Shown: piece after piece, positions 43,303 through 52,480 of the stretch | Position numbering within the stretch: the first letter of the stretch is position 1 | Layout: each line of letters opens with the position of its first letter | Assembly (NCBI GenBank): GCA_034925865.1 | Contig: JAYFRN010000014.1 | Location: 1-64,000 of the forward strand | DNA from: Oscillospiraceae bacterium | Lineage (GTDB): Bacteria > Bacillota > Clostridia > Oscillospirales > SIG627 | Length of the DNA: 64,000 bases | Direction of reading: 5' to 3' | The notes under the pieces: generated by a model | Told to the model about the DNA's origin: nothing | The model's database searches: none | What the model saw: the letters and a program-made list of their open reading frames with translations, nothing else | Made by a program: the position numbers and the translations under genes

Positions 43303-45084
43303 ATGTACAGAACAAATTACTGCGGACAGCTTTCCGCCGCCGATATCGGCAAAACAGTGCAGGTATGCGGCTGGGTTCAAAAACAGCGTGACCTCGGAAC
43401 TCTCATCTTCATTGACCTGCGCGACAGGACGGGCATTGTCCAGCTTGCGTTTAACTCTACGGAAACAGAAGCCAAAGACGGAACTTCGCTGTTTGACATG
43501 GCATTTTCCGCTCGCTCCGAATACGTGCTTTCGGCCGAGGGCGTCGTCCGTTCACGCGGAGAGGGAGCGATAAATAAAAATATCACGACCGGCGAAATCG
43601 AAATTGCCGTGACCAAGCTCGAAATACTGAGCACCTCACAGACTCCTCCGTTCGAAATAGTAGAAAACTCAAACGTAAAGGACGAGCTAAGGCTTAAATA
43701 CCGCTATCTCGACCTGCGCCGTCCGGATGTGCAGCGCAATATCATCACACGTCATGAAATCGTCAAATGTGCGCGGGACTATTTTGACGAGAACGGCTTC
43801 CTCGAAATTGAGACGCCGATATTGATCAAATCCACGCCAGAGGGCGCGCGCGATTACCTTGTCCCAAGCAGAGTTCATCCCGGCTCGTTTTATGCCCTTC
43901 CTCAGTCGCCTCAGCTTTATAAGCAGCTTTTGATGCTCTCCGGCTTTGACCGCTATATGCAGATAGCCAAATGCTTCCGCGATGAAGACCTCAGAGCCGA
44001 CAGACAGCCGGAATTCACACAGATTGACCTTGAGATGTCGTTTGTCGGTGAAGAAGACGTTATGGAAATCAATGAGCGCTTTTTAAAGCGCGTGTTTAAA
44101 AAATTCTGCAATTTTGATATACAGACTCCTATTCTCAGAATGCCTTATTCTGAGGCAATGAGCCGCTTCGGCAGCGACAAGCCCGATATGAGATTCGGCT
44201 TTGAGCTTACAGATATATCGGCACTCGTCAAAAACTGCGGATTTTCCGTCTTCTCTTCCGCCGTCGAAGCTGGCGGAAGCGTCAGAGCGATAAATATAAA
44301 CGGATACGCCGATAAATTCTCGCGCAAGGAAATTGACAAGCTCACCGAGTTCATCAAGACCTTCGGAGCAAAAGGACTTGCCTGGGCAAAGCATGGCGCG
44401 GAAATCACAAGCTCATATTCCAAATTTCTTACCGCCGAAGAAAACAAATCAATATATGATGCGTGCGGCTTCGGTCCTAATGACCTGCTGCTTATAGTTG
44501 CGGATAAAAAGAACAAAGTCGTGTTCGATTCCCTGGGCGCGCTCCGCCTAAAAGCCGGAAAGGATCTCGGGCTGATGAAAAAAGGCGACTTTAAATTCCT
44601 TTGGGTCACCATGTTCCCGATGTTCGAATACGACGAAGAAGAACAGAGATTCTGCGCGGTTCATCACCCGTTCACCGCGCCGCGCGACGAGGATCTTCAA
44701 TACCTTGAATCAGACCCGGCAAGAGTCTGCGCGAAAGCGTATGATATCGTGCTCAACGGCACGGAAATGGGCGGAGGCAGCGTCAGAATTCACCGCCGCG
44801 ACGTACAAAGCCGCGTGTTTGCCGCGCTCGGATTCACCGAGGAAGAGGCCGAAATGAAATTCGGCTTTCTGCTGGACGCGTTTAAATACGGCGCGCCTCC
44901 TCACGCCGGCCTGGCCTTCGGACTCGACAGGCTCGTCTCTCTCGTACTGGGACTCGACGCGATCCGCGACGTGATCGCATTCCCGAAGGTTCAGAACGCC
45001 TCTGAGCTGATGAGCGGTTGCCCGGCGACCGTACCTCAAAAGGCGCTTGACGAGCTTTTTATTGATATAAAACCGCAGGCTTAA
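43303..45084 (+). CDS. aspS: Aspartyl-tRNA synthetase
   Basis: Bacterial-type AspRS of 593 aa: N-terminal OB-fold anticodon-binding domain (CGWVQKQRDLGTLIFIDLRD), class II core with YLDLRRPDVQRNI, SPQLYKQLLM, FRDEDLRADRQPEFTQID (motif 2), the GAD insertion domain (about 290-420) and motif 3 FGLDRLVSLVLG. Ends PQA with its TAA lying inside a family-B terminator (GCTTAAGAACCC). May be discriminating or non-discriminating, not decidable here. GGAGACAAATAT precedes the ATG. Confidence 0.97.
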   Translation: MYRTNYCGQLSAADIGKTVQVCGWVQKQRDLGTLIFIDLRDRTGIVQLAFNSTETEAKDGTSLFDMAFSARSEYVLSAEGVVRSRGEGAINKNITTGEIEIAVTKLEILSTSQTPPFEIVENSNVKDELRLKYRYLDLRRPDVQRNIITRHEIVKCARDYFDENGFLEIETPILIKSTPEGARDYLVPSRVHPGSFYALPQSPQLYKQLLMLSGFDRYMQIAKCFRDEDLRADRQPEFTQIDLEMSFVGEEDVMEINERFLKRVFKKFCNFDIQTPILRMPYSEAMSRFGSDKPDMRFGFELTDISALVKNCGFSVFSSAVEAGGSVRAININGYADKFSRKEIDKLTEFIKTFGAKGLAWAKHGAEITSSYSKFLTAEENKSIYDACGFGPNDLLLIVADKKNKVVFDSLGALRLKAGKDLGLMKKGDFKFLWVTMFPMFEYDEEEQRFCAVHHPFTAPRDEDLQYLESDPARVCAKAYDIVLNGTEMGGGSVRIHRRDVQSRVFAALGFTEEEAEMKFGFLLDAFKYGAPPHAGLAFGLDRLVSLVLGLDAIRDVIAFPKVQNASELMSGCPATVPQKALDELFIDIKPQA

Positions 45085-45308
45085 GAACCCTTTTGGAAAA
45101 GGGTCCTTAAGAATCCCCTAAAACTCTGTTTGGCAACTTCCTTCAAATACTCTTTTGTATGTGTGTCGGGCTTAAGGGCTCTTTTGGAAAAGGGTCCATA
45201 AGATCCCCTAAAACTCAGTTTGGTGACTTCCTTCAAATACTTTTTTGTATGTGTGTCTGGCTTAAGAGCTCCTTTGGAAAAGAGTCCATAAGAATCCCGT
45301 AAACTCAG
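45080..45308 (+). repeat. Three tandem family-B units (period about 90 bp)
   Basis: Units begin CTTAAG at 45080, 45171 and 45261. Each holds a hairpin (CCCTTTTGGAAAAGGGTCC-like), AATCCCCTAAAACTC, and the first two a common spacer ACTTCCTTCAAATACT...GTATGTGTGTC. The first is the aspS terminator and provides its stop codon. A minus-strand frame through the array is only a shadow of the repeats. Confidence 0.85.
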
Positions 45309-45470
45309 AAGCGAGTTTCTTGCCAGGCTTCTTTTCAAAGAAGCCGCGTTGCCAAATATATTTTCTTTACCCACCCAATATTCAGCGTTAGTTCAAAAAT
45401 TGTTTAAATTTTAATGATAAACTTGTAAAAAGACGGACTCAGGCCAAAGATTAAGGAGAAAACCGTAAAC

Positions 45471-46583
45471 ATGATTGAAATCAACGGCTTAACTAAAAAA
45501 TACGGCGACAAAGTTGTTGTCAACAACATCACCTTCGACGTAAGCGCCGGCGAGGTCGTCGGATTTCTCGGGCCAAACGGCGCGGGTAAATCCACGACAA
45601 TGAATATTCTCACCGGATATATATCATCCACCTTCGGAACGGCGCGTATCGACGGTATCGATATACTTGAAAATCCGATGGAAGCCAAAAGAAAAATCGG
45701 ATTTTTACCGGAACAGCCTCCGCTTTATCTAGAAATGACCGTCAAGGAGTATTTAAACTTCGTATACGATCTTAAAGGAACGACGCTGAACCGCAAAAAG
45801 CACATTTCCGAAATATGCGAGGTCGTTAAGATAACCGACGTATACAACCGGACGCTTAAAAACCTGTCCAAGGGGTATCGCCAAAGAGTCGGAATCGCTC
45901 AGGCACTCGTCGGCAACCCGCCTGTGCTTATTTTCGACGAACCTACCGTAGGTCTCGACCCGAAGCAGATAATCGACATCAGAAACCTTATAAAAGCACT
46001 CGGAAAGGATCACACCATCATTCTTTCCACCCACATCCTTCCGGAGGTGCAGGCCGTCTGCGACAGGATCATAATTCTCAACAGGGGCAGCATAATAGCC
46101 AACGAAAAGACCGAAGAAATATCAAAACTCACCGTCGGTCCCCGCCGTCTCGTCGCCAAAATCGCCGGGCCGCAGAACGAGGTGCTTAAAATGCTCAAGA
46201 CCGGTCAGGGCATCGTATTTGTCGACGTGCTGGCCGAGAGGGACGGCGACGCCGTATCATACATGATTGAGTCACAGCCGAGCATCGATATCAGAAAGCC
46301 ACTGTTCTATGCCCTTGCCGACCGCGGATGGCCGTTGATCGGTCTCGAAGCAATGGGTCTCAATCTTGAGGATATATTCATTTCTCTGGTCGCCAACGAC
46401 CGCGGCACAAAAAATAAGCTCAACCCCGGAAAGTCAAAAAAGGTCGCCGGTCAGACAATTCACGAGGCATCGGCGCGCGACATCTCATCCTCTGATGCCG
46501 ACAGCGGCGTGAACGCGGATAAAGCGTCCGCCTCCGAAAAAGACGAAACAAAAAGCGCATCCGGAACGGAGGAAAATAAATAA
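45471..46583 (+). CDS. ABC transporter ATPase, GldA-like
   Basis: ATPase of 370 aa with Walker A GPNGAGKSTT, Q-loop LPEQPP, signature LSKGYRQR, Walker B VLIFDEPTVGLD and H-loop STH. It belongs to the GldA/NatA-like ABC-2 exporters. After the nucleotide-binding domain and a C-terminal ABC-2 regulatory domain (about 225-315) there is an unusual hydrophilic Ser/Ala/Lys/Asp tail of about 55 residues, probably disordered. Its TAA overlaps the permease ATG by one base. AAGGAG precedes the ATG. First gene of a four-gene exporter operon. Confidence 0.9.
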   Translation: MIEINGLTKKYGDKVVVNNITFDVSAGEVVGFLGPNGAGKSTTMNILTGYISSTFGTARIDGIDILENPMEAKRKIGFLPEQPPLYLEMTVKEYLNFVYDLKGTTLNRKKHISEICEVVKITDVYNRTLKNLSKGYRQRVGIAQALVGNPPVLIFDEPTVGLDPKQIIDIRNLIKALGKDHTIILSTHILPEVQAVCDRIIILNRGSIIANEKTEEISKLTVGPRRLVAKIAGPQNEVLKMLKTGQGIVFVDVLAERDGDAVSYMIESQPSIDIRKPLFYALADRGWPLIGLEAMGLNLEDIFISLVANDRGTKNKLNPGKSKKVAGQTIHEASARDISSSDADSGVNADKASASEKDETKSASGTEENK

Positions 46584-47293
46584 TGCTTGCTATTTATAAA
46601 AGAGAGCTCAGATCCTATTTCATAACTCCGATAGGATATGTGTTCACAACGGTTTTCCTGATCATGTCAGGACTTGCTTTTTCGTTCATGACGCTGCAGT
46701 CCAGCACGACGAACGTATCCAACTATTATGTGCTTGTTATGTTCTTCTTTATAATCCTCATTCCTCTCCTGACGATGAAGATGTTCAGCGAGGAAAAGAA
46801 GACAAAGACCGAGCAGATCCTGCTCACCTCTCCTATAAGCATAACTGACATGGTTCTCGCCAAATTCCTGGCGGCATATACGCTGTTTGCCGCCACGCTT
46901 CTGGCTTCCTGCGTATTTTTTATCTCGCTATATGTTTACGGAACGCCGAATACCGCAGTGCTTATCGCCACGACGCTCGGCATCCTTTTAATTGGCGGCG
47001 CCTTCATCGCGCTCGGGCTGTTCATCTCGTCCCTGACCGAAAACCAGCTGATCGCCGCGCTCATCACAATTGTTTCAATATTCGCGATGCTCGGCCTTGG
47101 TCTTATTACGTCTTCGATACCGGACAACATGACGGCGCTGCGCGTCGTGCTGAAGTGGGTCTCCGTTTTTGACAGGTATTACGCCTTTACTTTCGGTATT
47201 TTTGATTTCAACGCGCTGCTTTATTACATTTCAATAATCGGCGTGTTCATCTTCCTGACCGTAAGAGTATACGAAAAGCGCAGATGGGAATGA
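46583..47293 (+). CDS. ABC-2 permease, GldF-like
   Basis: Permease of 236 aa with six hydrophobic segments, beginning MLAIYKRELRSYFITPIGYV, the typical ABC-2 entry helix with a Pro-Ile-Gly turn, and containing LTMKMFSEEKKTKTEQILLT (conserved cytoplasmic loop). Together with the ATPase before it and the GldG-like protein after it, it matches GldAFG-type exporters. Substrate unknown. Confidence 0.88.
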   Translation: MLAIYKRELRSYFITPIGYVFTTVFLIMSGLAFSFMTLQSSTTNVSNYYVLVMFFFIILIPLLTMKMFSEEKKTKTEQILLTSPISITDMVLAKFLAAYTLFAATLLASCVFFISLYVYGTPNTAVLIATTLGILLIGGAFIALGLFISSLTENQLIAALITIVSIFAMLGLGLITSSIPDNMTALRVVLKWVSVFDRYYAFTFGIFDFNALLYYISIIGVFIFLTVRVYEKRRWE

Positions 47294-47351
47294 GCCCCTT
47301 TTTCAAGCCCGTAATGCCACCAAGATCAAATAACGGAGGAAAACACATAAT

Positions 47352-48863
47352 ATGAAAGAAAACGGAAAAGGGTTTGTCGGCGCGCTTTCGTCACGTAAAT
47401 TCAAATACGGCTCCGCCGCCCTGACCCTGACGGTAGTATTCGTCGCCGTCGTAATAATTCTAAACGTCGTCTTTACGGCGCTTTCAGGTAAATACGGTTT
47501 TTACCTCGACCTGACCGAAAAGCAGATATTCGGGATTTCAGATTCGACGAGAGAGCTTTTAAAGGACATCGACACCGATGTCACAATAAAGTTTCTTATC
47601 CCGCTCGATCAGCTTAAAGCCAACTCTGTATATAATTCAATTTATACCTGCGCTCTCGAATACGAACACGAATTCAGCTTCGTGCATGTCGAATACGACG
47701 ACATAATCGCCGATCCGATAAAGCTGATCGAGTATCAGAATCAGGGCTTTTCGATAAAAACATATTCGGTAATAGTCGAGAGCAAATACCGCAAGAAAGT
47801 ATATCAAATGTATAAGACGCTCTCCGACGGCCAGACGCCGGGAAGCGATTTTTACAACGTGGCGCAAAGCACAAAAAAATTCTACGGCTTTTTCGGAGAA
47901 AAGACCTTCACCTCCGCCATTCTCTCCGTCACCAATAAAACCATGCCCGTCGTGACCTTCACGCAGGGGCACGGCGAAACAATCCCCGCACAGCTTGAAA
48001 ATATGTTCGTCACGAGCGGCTATATCGTCGAAAAAATAGACCTTTTGACCGATAACATAAATCCGGACACAAAGGTGCTTGTCATAAGCGGTCCTAAAAA
48101 GGATTTTGCCGGTATAAAGGACGTAACCTCCGGCGCCAAATCCGAAATGGACAAGATATCGGAATATCTGAATACACGGCGCCACCTTATGGTGTTCGTC
48201 GATCCGTTTACCCCGCCGCTTAATAACATTTCCGAGCTTCTCACCGAATGGGGCATTCAGATACAGTACAACCAGCTGATTAAAGACGACTCCAAGAGCG
48301 TCCCTGGCAATACGCAATACTTGATCTGTCAGTACGCGACAGACAGCTACGCGAAGGATCTCCACGAGTCCGTCAGTAAAATGGACAACCCGCCCAATAC
48401 GATTTCACCGATCACCGTTCCGCTTAAGCTTTTATTCGGCGAAAGCGAAGACAGCATCCACGCCGCCGGAGCGATTCTAAAAAGCTATCCGACCTCCTAT
48501 GTCGAAATTGACGGCAAAAACGTCGCCGGAGAACGGGTTCTGATGGCTGTCGGCACAAAATCTGAAATCATTGACAACGTCACCGTGAACACGAACGTTT
48601 TCGTTTGCGGCTCCACATACTTCACGGAGCTTGTCAGCGGAGATATTTACGGCAACAATGAAATCATCTATAACTTTATCCGCGGCATGGGCTTTGAAAA
48701 GCAGCTTGTCAATATCAGCTTCAAAAAGCTCGATGACGAAACGCTTGATATCGATGGTACGATCGCAAAGAGCCTCATGATAACCTATGCCGCCGTAATT
48801 CCCATGTTTGTGATCATTGCGGGCATTGTTATCCTCGTTGTTAGAAGGAGAAATCACAGATGA
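47352..48863 (+). CDS. GldG-like ABC transporter auxiliary protein
   Basis: Protein of 503 aa: one N-terminal transmembrane helix (about 20-42), an extracytoplasmic body with DLTEKQIFGISDSTRELLKD, the standard start of GldG/ABC_transp_aux domains, then a DUF4350/ThuA-like segment (TFTQGHGETI, VLVISGPKKDF, MVFVDPFTPP) and a C-terminal transmembrane helix followed by RRRNHR. GldG-type proteins work with GldA/GldF. The ATG follows GGAGGAAAACACATAAT. Overlaps the next gene by 4 nt. Confidence 0.88.
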   Translation: MKENGKGFVGALSSRKFKYGSAALTLTVVFVAVVIILNVVFTALSGKYGFYLDLTEKQIFGISDSTRELLKDIDTDVTIKFLIPLDQLKANSVYNSIYTCALEYEHEFSFVHVEYDDIIADPIKLIEYQNQGFSIKTYSVIVESKYRKKVYQMYKTLSDGQTPGSDFYNVAQSTKKFYGFFGEKTFTSAILSVTNKTMPVVTFTQGHGETIPAQLENMFVTSGYIVEKIDLLTDNINPDTKVLVISGPKKDFAGIKDVTSGAKSEMDKISEYLNTRRHLMVFVDPFTPPLNNISELLTEWGIQIQYNQLIKDDSKSVPGNTQYLICQYATDSYAKDLHESVSKMDNPPNTISPITVPLKLLFGESEDSIHAAGAILKSYPTSYVEIDGKNVAGERVLMAVGTKSEIIDNVTVNTNVFVCGSTYFTELVSGDIYGNNEIIYNFIRGMGFEKQLVNISFKKLDDETLDIDGTIAKSLMITYAAVIPMFVIIAGIVILVVRRRNHR

Positions 48864-50437
48864 AGACAAAGGGCGGAACGACCGTTCTGTCGCGCCAGAA
48901 AAAAGCCATACTCCTGTCTGTATGCGCCATTGCCGTTCTCGGCATCGCATATCTGATTCTGAGCATGACGCTTTTAAAGGACACTTCGACGCCGGCAGAA
49001 ACTGTCGATAAATTCGGAGAAACCATCGGCGCCGGCGGCAAGCACACTATGTTTCAGCAGATAGAAAGAAAAAATATAAAGGAAATAATCGTAACAAACT
49101 CCAAGGGTAAATACCGTTATTACCGCGGCGACGACGGAAAGCTATATATCGACGGCGCAGAAGCAGTTTCTTACGATCCGGAGCTGATCTCGAATCTCGT
49201 CGTCAGCTGCGGATATCCGCTTTCTCTGAAGCTTTTAGACGATCCGAAGCCGTACGAGGATTACAAGCTCACCGCCGATACCTGTCTCGCGACGTTTGAA
49301 ATAACGGCTCTTGATACCGGCAAGCATTATAAGGTCTATATTGGCATGAAGCTATTAACCGAGGGCGGATATTATGCCCGCCTTGATGGAAGAGACGCGG
49401 TCTATGTGCTCGACACCACGCTTGAAAAAAGCGTTTTTGCAGACATAAAAGACTATTTCGTCGCACAGCTCGCGCCCAATATCGATCAGAACTACTACTA
49501 TAATATCACCGACTTCCTGCTTAAGAAAAACGGAGAAGAATTTGTCAATATCATACACATCTCCGATGAAGAAAAGGAAGCGGAGGCGCTGACCACCGGT
49601 CAGAAGATGATCTATCCCGGAAATTTCGTGCCCAGCAGCTATAATTATTCCACCGTAATTCTTCAGCATTTCATCACGCTTGTAGGAGAAAGTGTCGAGG
49701 AATACGGCATCAATAAATACCTCACCGCTCAGACAAGCGACGAAAAAACAAAGTTTATTGAAATTCTCAATAAATACGGCTTCCTTGACGAAAACGGCAA
49801 ATTCTTATATGAACTGAGCTATTCCTATGACAACGTCTCCACGACGCTTTACGTGAGCAAGCTCGACGAGAATAATTATTATCACATTTATTCACCCAGA
49901 TATGATATAATCGCGTCTATGCCAAAGGATAGCTTTTCCTGGATAGAATGGGATCTGATCAAATATGTCGACAGCGGCATATTCTCAATGAACATCAACA
50001 ACGTAAAGCGCATTGAATTCACTTCTCCGTCCGCAAACGCCTCCTTTGACCTTTCATATATAAACGAAGGCAAAAAGGACGACCTTACGGTTATGTGCGA
50101 ACAAAGCGGAAAGCGCGTCACAACGACGAATTTCCGCGAATTCTACAAACAGATGCTGTATGTTGCAAACGCCGGATACGCCGACAGCGACAACGGCGAG
50201 GCAGCCAGCGCACAGCTTAAGATAATAACCGTAGACGACATTGTGAGGACATATACCTTCTATGACATATCGTCGCTGCGCAGTTATTACACCGTTGACG
50301 GCAACGGCAACTTTTATGTCAGCCGAAGCTATGTCAAAAAGCTGATCGAGGATATATCTCTTCTGCTCAAGGACGATTTTGATGTCCCTGCCGGCAGCCC
50401 GGATAAAATCGTAGTGGCTTCCAGAAACGATTTCTGA
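48860..50437 (+). CDS. DUF4340-containing membrane-anchored protein
   Basis: Protein of 525 aa with an N-terminal basic segment, one transmembrane helix (about 12-35) and a large extracytoplasmic part. Features GKYRYYRGDDGKLYIDGAE, SCGYPLSLKLLDD, LDTGKHYKVYIGMKL and YARLDGRDAVYVLD correspond to repeated DUF4340 units, commonly the fourth gene of GldAFG-type operons. Role unknown; perhaps substrate handling on the outer face. Coupled to the GldG-like gene by a 4-nt overlap and followed by a strong terminator. Confidence 0.85.
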   Translation: MKTKGGTTVLSRQKKAILLSVCAIAVLGIAYLILSMTLLKDTSTPAETVDKFGETIGAGGKHTMFQQIERKNIKEIIVTNSKGKYRYYRGDDGKLYIDGAEAVSYDPELISNLVVSCGYPLSLKLLDDPKPYEDYKLTADTCLATFEITALDTGKHYKVYIGMKLLTEGGYYARLDGRDAVYVLDTTLEKSVFADIKDYFVAQLAPNIDQNYYYNITDFLLKKNGEEFVNIIHISDEEKEAEALTTGQKMIYPGNFVPSSYNYSTVILQHFITLVGESVEEYGINKYLTAQTSDEKTKFIEILNKYGFLDENGKFLYELSYSYDNVSTTLYVSKLDENNYYHIYSPRYDIIASMPKDSFSWIEWDLIKYVDSGIFSMNINNVKRIEFTSPSANASFDLSYINEGKKDDLTVMCEQSGKRVTTTNFREFYKQMLYVANAGYADSDNGEAASAQLKIITVDDIVRTYTFYDISSLRSYYTVDGNGNFYVSRSYVKKLIEDISLLLKDDFDVPAGSPDKIVVASRNDF

Positions 50438-50447
50438 AATAAAAAAT

Positions 50448-50484
50448 TTACTGCGGCAACTGTTTAATCAGGCTGCCGCAGTAA
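50448..50484 (+). terminator. Terminator of the Gld-type exporter operon
   Basis: TTACTGCGGCA and TGCCGCAGTAA form a perfect 11-bp stem with a 15-nt loop, 11 nt after the stop. Confidence 0.8.
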
Positions 50485-50510
50485 TGCGTTCCGAAATAAT
50501 GTCTGTCAGC

Positions 50511-50581
50511 TTATATAATCCTTGTTTATAATAGGGAAAGGCTCATATATCAGAACTTTTCTCTCTTCAAGCGGTAATAAA
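50511..50581 (+). repeat. Degenerate family-A element
   Basis: CTTGTTTATAATAGGGAAAG, GCTCATATATCAGAACTTTTC and TCTCTTCAAGCGGTAATAA keep the centre and right part of family A; the terminal arms are lost. Confidence 0.5.
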
Positions 50582-50601
50582 ACAAAAAGAAAGGCGTTTT
50601 T

Positions 50602-51597
50602 ATGACAAACGGCAGAGAATCAGACAATGGATATATGACCTCCCGCGGCACAGCAGAACAATATCTGCCTGCGGAACGGAATGAAAAATATTACAAGCTG
50701 ATCGAAAGACTCGATTTTAATTATCTGTATGTCAACTGCCCTCTTGAAATAACCGACGCTCTCAGCGTATACGATATCGACACATACGATTATTATCTGC
50801 ACTTTATATTCAGAAGCATGTCCGAAACGCCGGTTGACAGCGTCGATATAATTATTTTGTTATATGACAACGCAAATGTTCCGTCTGAAAAGATTCCTTA
50901 TACTTATTCGTTTGAAGCCATGCGTATGAACTCGACGAAGCGCAAGAATAAGGGCGTTTCTTCTATTGCCTGCGGCGCTGAATTCGGCAGAGGGTTTTAC
51001 ATCCCGATACCGCAGTCGTATTTTAAAAAGCTCAATGTCGTTATAAAACGCATTTCATATTCGGATCAGACGGCCGTCGAATATGAAGAAGCGGCCAAAT
51101 ACTCACCCGAGCACCTTTCAAGCTTGTCTCTCGAAAAGAAGAACGCGTTCGACCAGATCAATATATATGAAGCTCTCGAAGACGAATTCCCAACGAAATT
51201 TGTCGCGGCCGAGGGACAGTTTTCATGGATGTGCTGCTGCGGAAATAAGAATCCCAACAATATTGCGCGCTGTTCCCGCTGCGGAAGGGCAAAAGACTGG
51301 CAGCTGTGCGTAATGAGCGACAAGGCGCTTGACGAGGAGCATGAAAAGTATATAAAAGAACATTCTGCTCTGTTCGCGAATTACGCAAAAGCCGAATTCA
51401 TGATAAAGCATAACTATATCAGCAAACAGGATCGGCTTGATATGGCCGAAAAGCAGGAGATTGCGTTAAACCGCGTTGAGAAGCAGGAAAAGCGCCGCGA
51501 AAGACTCATGAAGCAGATAATTCCGAGATTTGTTCTCTATTTTGCCATAATGACGCTGATTTACCTTTTCTTCCGCTGGCTTTCAATGTACACCTGA
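50602..51597 (+). CDS. Zinc-ribbon protein with C-terminal membrane anchor
   Basis: Protein of 331 aa without recognised enzyme motifs. The N-terminal 180 residues form a Tyr/Asp-rich beta domain; a zinc ribbon follows at about 212-232 (W-x-C-x-C-G-x2-N-x6-C-x2-C, in WMCCCGNKNPNNIARCSRCG), similar to RanBP2-type and clostridial double-zinc-ribbon motifs; then a charged coiled coil (EKQEIALNRVEKQEKRRERL) and one C-terminal transmembrane helix (about 308-326), so it is probably tail-anchored with the ribbon in the cytoplasm. Function unknown. AGAAAGGCGTTTTT precedes the ATG. Confidence 0.7.
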   Translation: MTNGRESDNGYMTSRGTAEQYLPAERNEKYYKLIERLDFNYLYVNCPLEITDALSVYDIDTYDYYLHFIFRSMSETPVDSVDIIILLYDNANVPSEKIPYTYSFEAMRMNSTKRKNKGVSSIACGAEFGRGFYIPIPQSYFKKLNVVIKRISYSDQTAVEYEEAAKYSPEHLSSLSLEKKNAFDQINIYEALEDEFPTKFVAAEGQFSWMCCCGNKNPNNIARCSRCGRAKDWQLCVMSDKALDEEHEKYIKEHSALFANYAKAEFMIKHNYISKQDRLDMAEKQEIALNRVEKQEKRRERLMKQIIPRFVLYFAIMTLIYLFFRWLSMYT

Positions 51598-51742
51598 ACA
51601 TAATATTATTTTAAAAACAGAGACTGAAAGGTTAAATCTTTCAATCAACAATTTTTGCCCATATTGCGGTTTTTAACTGCAATATCAGCAAGCAGAACCG
51701 ACAGAAAAGCTTGCGGTTCTGCGGAAAGGCATAGACAAAAAA

Positions 51743-52312
51743 ATGGAGAATATAGAGGTCTTTTCCGGCCGACCCGCCGATCTTTCCGGAAGATCCGTAA
51801 AAGAAATCCGTACATATGATCTCCTTGATTCAGCCGGGATTGAATACACCCGGGCAGATCACTCAGCCGCCGACACTATGGACGACTGCGTCCTGATCGG
51901 CATTTCTCTGGATACTCACGTATGTAAAAATCTCTTTTTACGTAACCGACAGGCAACAAAATTTTATCTTCTCATGATGCCCGCCGACAAGCCGTTTAAA
52001 ACGAAGCATATATCAGCTCAGCTTGGCTGTGCGCGCCTCTCCTTTGCCGAACCTGAATATATGGAGACTTTCCTCGGTATATCGCCTGGCTCTGTCAGCG
52101 TCATGGGACTGATGAATGACATCAACTGTCGGGTCAATCTTGTCGTCGACAGAGAGCTTCTGAAAGAAGACACGATCGGCTGCCATCCATGCGTAAACAC
52201 GTCAACCTTGAAAATCACAACGGGCGAACTGTTCGGAAAATTCCTTTCTGCGCTCCACCGCGAAAGCAGAGGATACATAACGGTCGATCTTCCGAGGGAG
52301 GAGAACGCTTAA
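51743..52312 (+). CDS. ProX/PrdX-type prolyl-tRNA editing domain protein
   Basis: Stand-alone editing protein of 189 aa of the YbaK/ProRS-INS superfamily (ProXp-ala/PrdX group), which deacylates Ala-tRNA(Pro). Motifs: KNLFLRNRQATKFYLLMMPA (about 56-75, with the conserved Lys), LGCARLSFAEPEYM, LGISPGSVSVMGLMND and GCHPCVNTSTLKI. Normal size. Its TAA (AACGCTTAAGGACCC) is part of a family-B terminator. Second tRNA-Pro-type editing protein in the window. Confidence 0.88.
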   Translation: MENIEVFSGRPADLSGRSVKEIRTYDLLDSAGIEYTRADHSAADTMDDCVLIGISLDTHVCKNLFLRNRQATKFYLLMMPADKPFKTKHISAQLGCARLSFAEPEYMETFLGISPGSVSVMGLMNDINCRVNLVVDRELLKEDTIGCHPCVNTSTLKITTGELFGKFLSALHRESRGYITVDLPREENA

Positions 52313-52354
52313 GGACCCTTTTGGAAAAGGGTCCTTAAGAATCCCATAAAACTC
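52308..52354 (+). terminator. Family-B terminator after ProX gene
   Basis: CTTAAGGACCCTTTTGGAAA with its complementary arm and the AATCCCATAAAACTCC tail. The gene's stop codon lies within CTTAAG. Confidence 0.8.
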
Positions 52355-52441
52355 CTTTAGGGACTTTATACAATGGCTTCATAAAAATCCTAAAACAATT
52401 TAAACACATTTAAAACTATTAAAATGAGCTTTTTCGGGTCC

Positions 52442-52470
52442 CGGGGACTTTTTCGCGAAAAAGTCCCCGG
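52442..52470. terminator. Family-C hairpin between convergent genes
   Basis: CGGGGACTTTTT-CGCG-AAAAAGTCCCCG is a perfect palindrome lying 10 nt after the glycerate kinase stop and 130 nt after ProX. Preceded by GAGCTTTTTCGGGTCC as in other family-C copies. Confidence 0.75.
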
Positions 52471-52480
52471 GTGTTATCCT

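Noticed and set aside
45081-45374. 97-codon minus-strand frame with an internally repeated peptide
   Set aside because: The repetition simply mirrors the three tandem terminator units; no ribosome binding site or homology.
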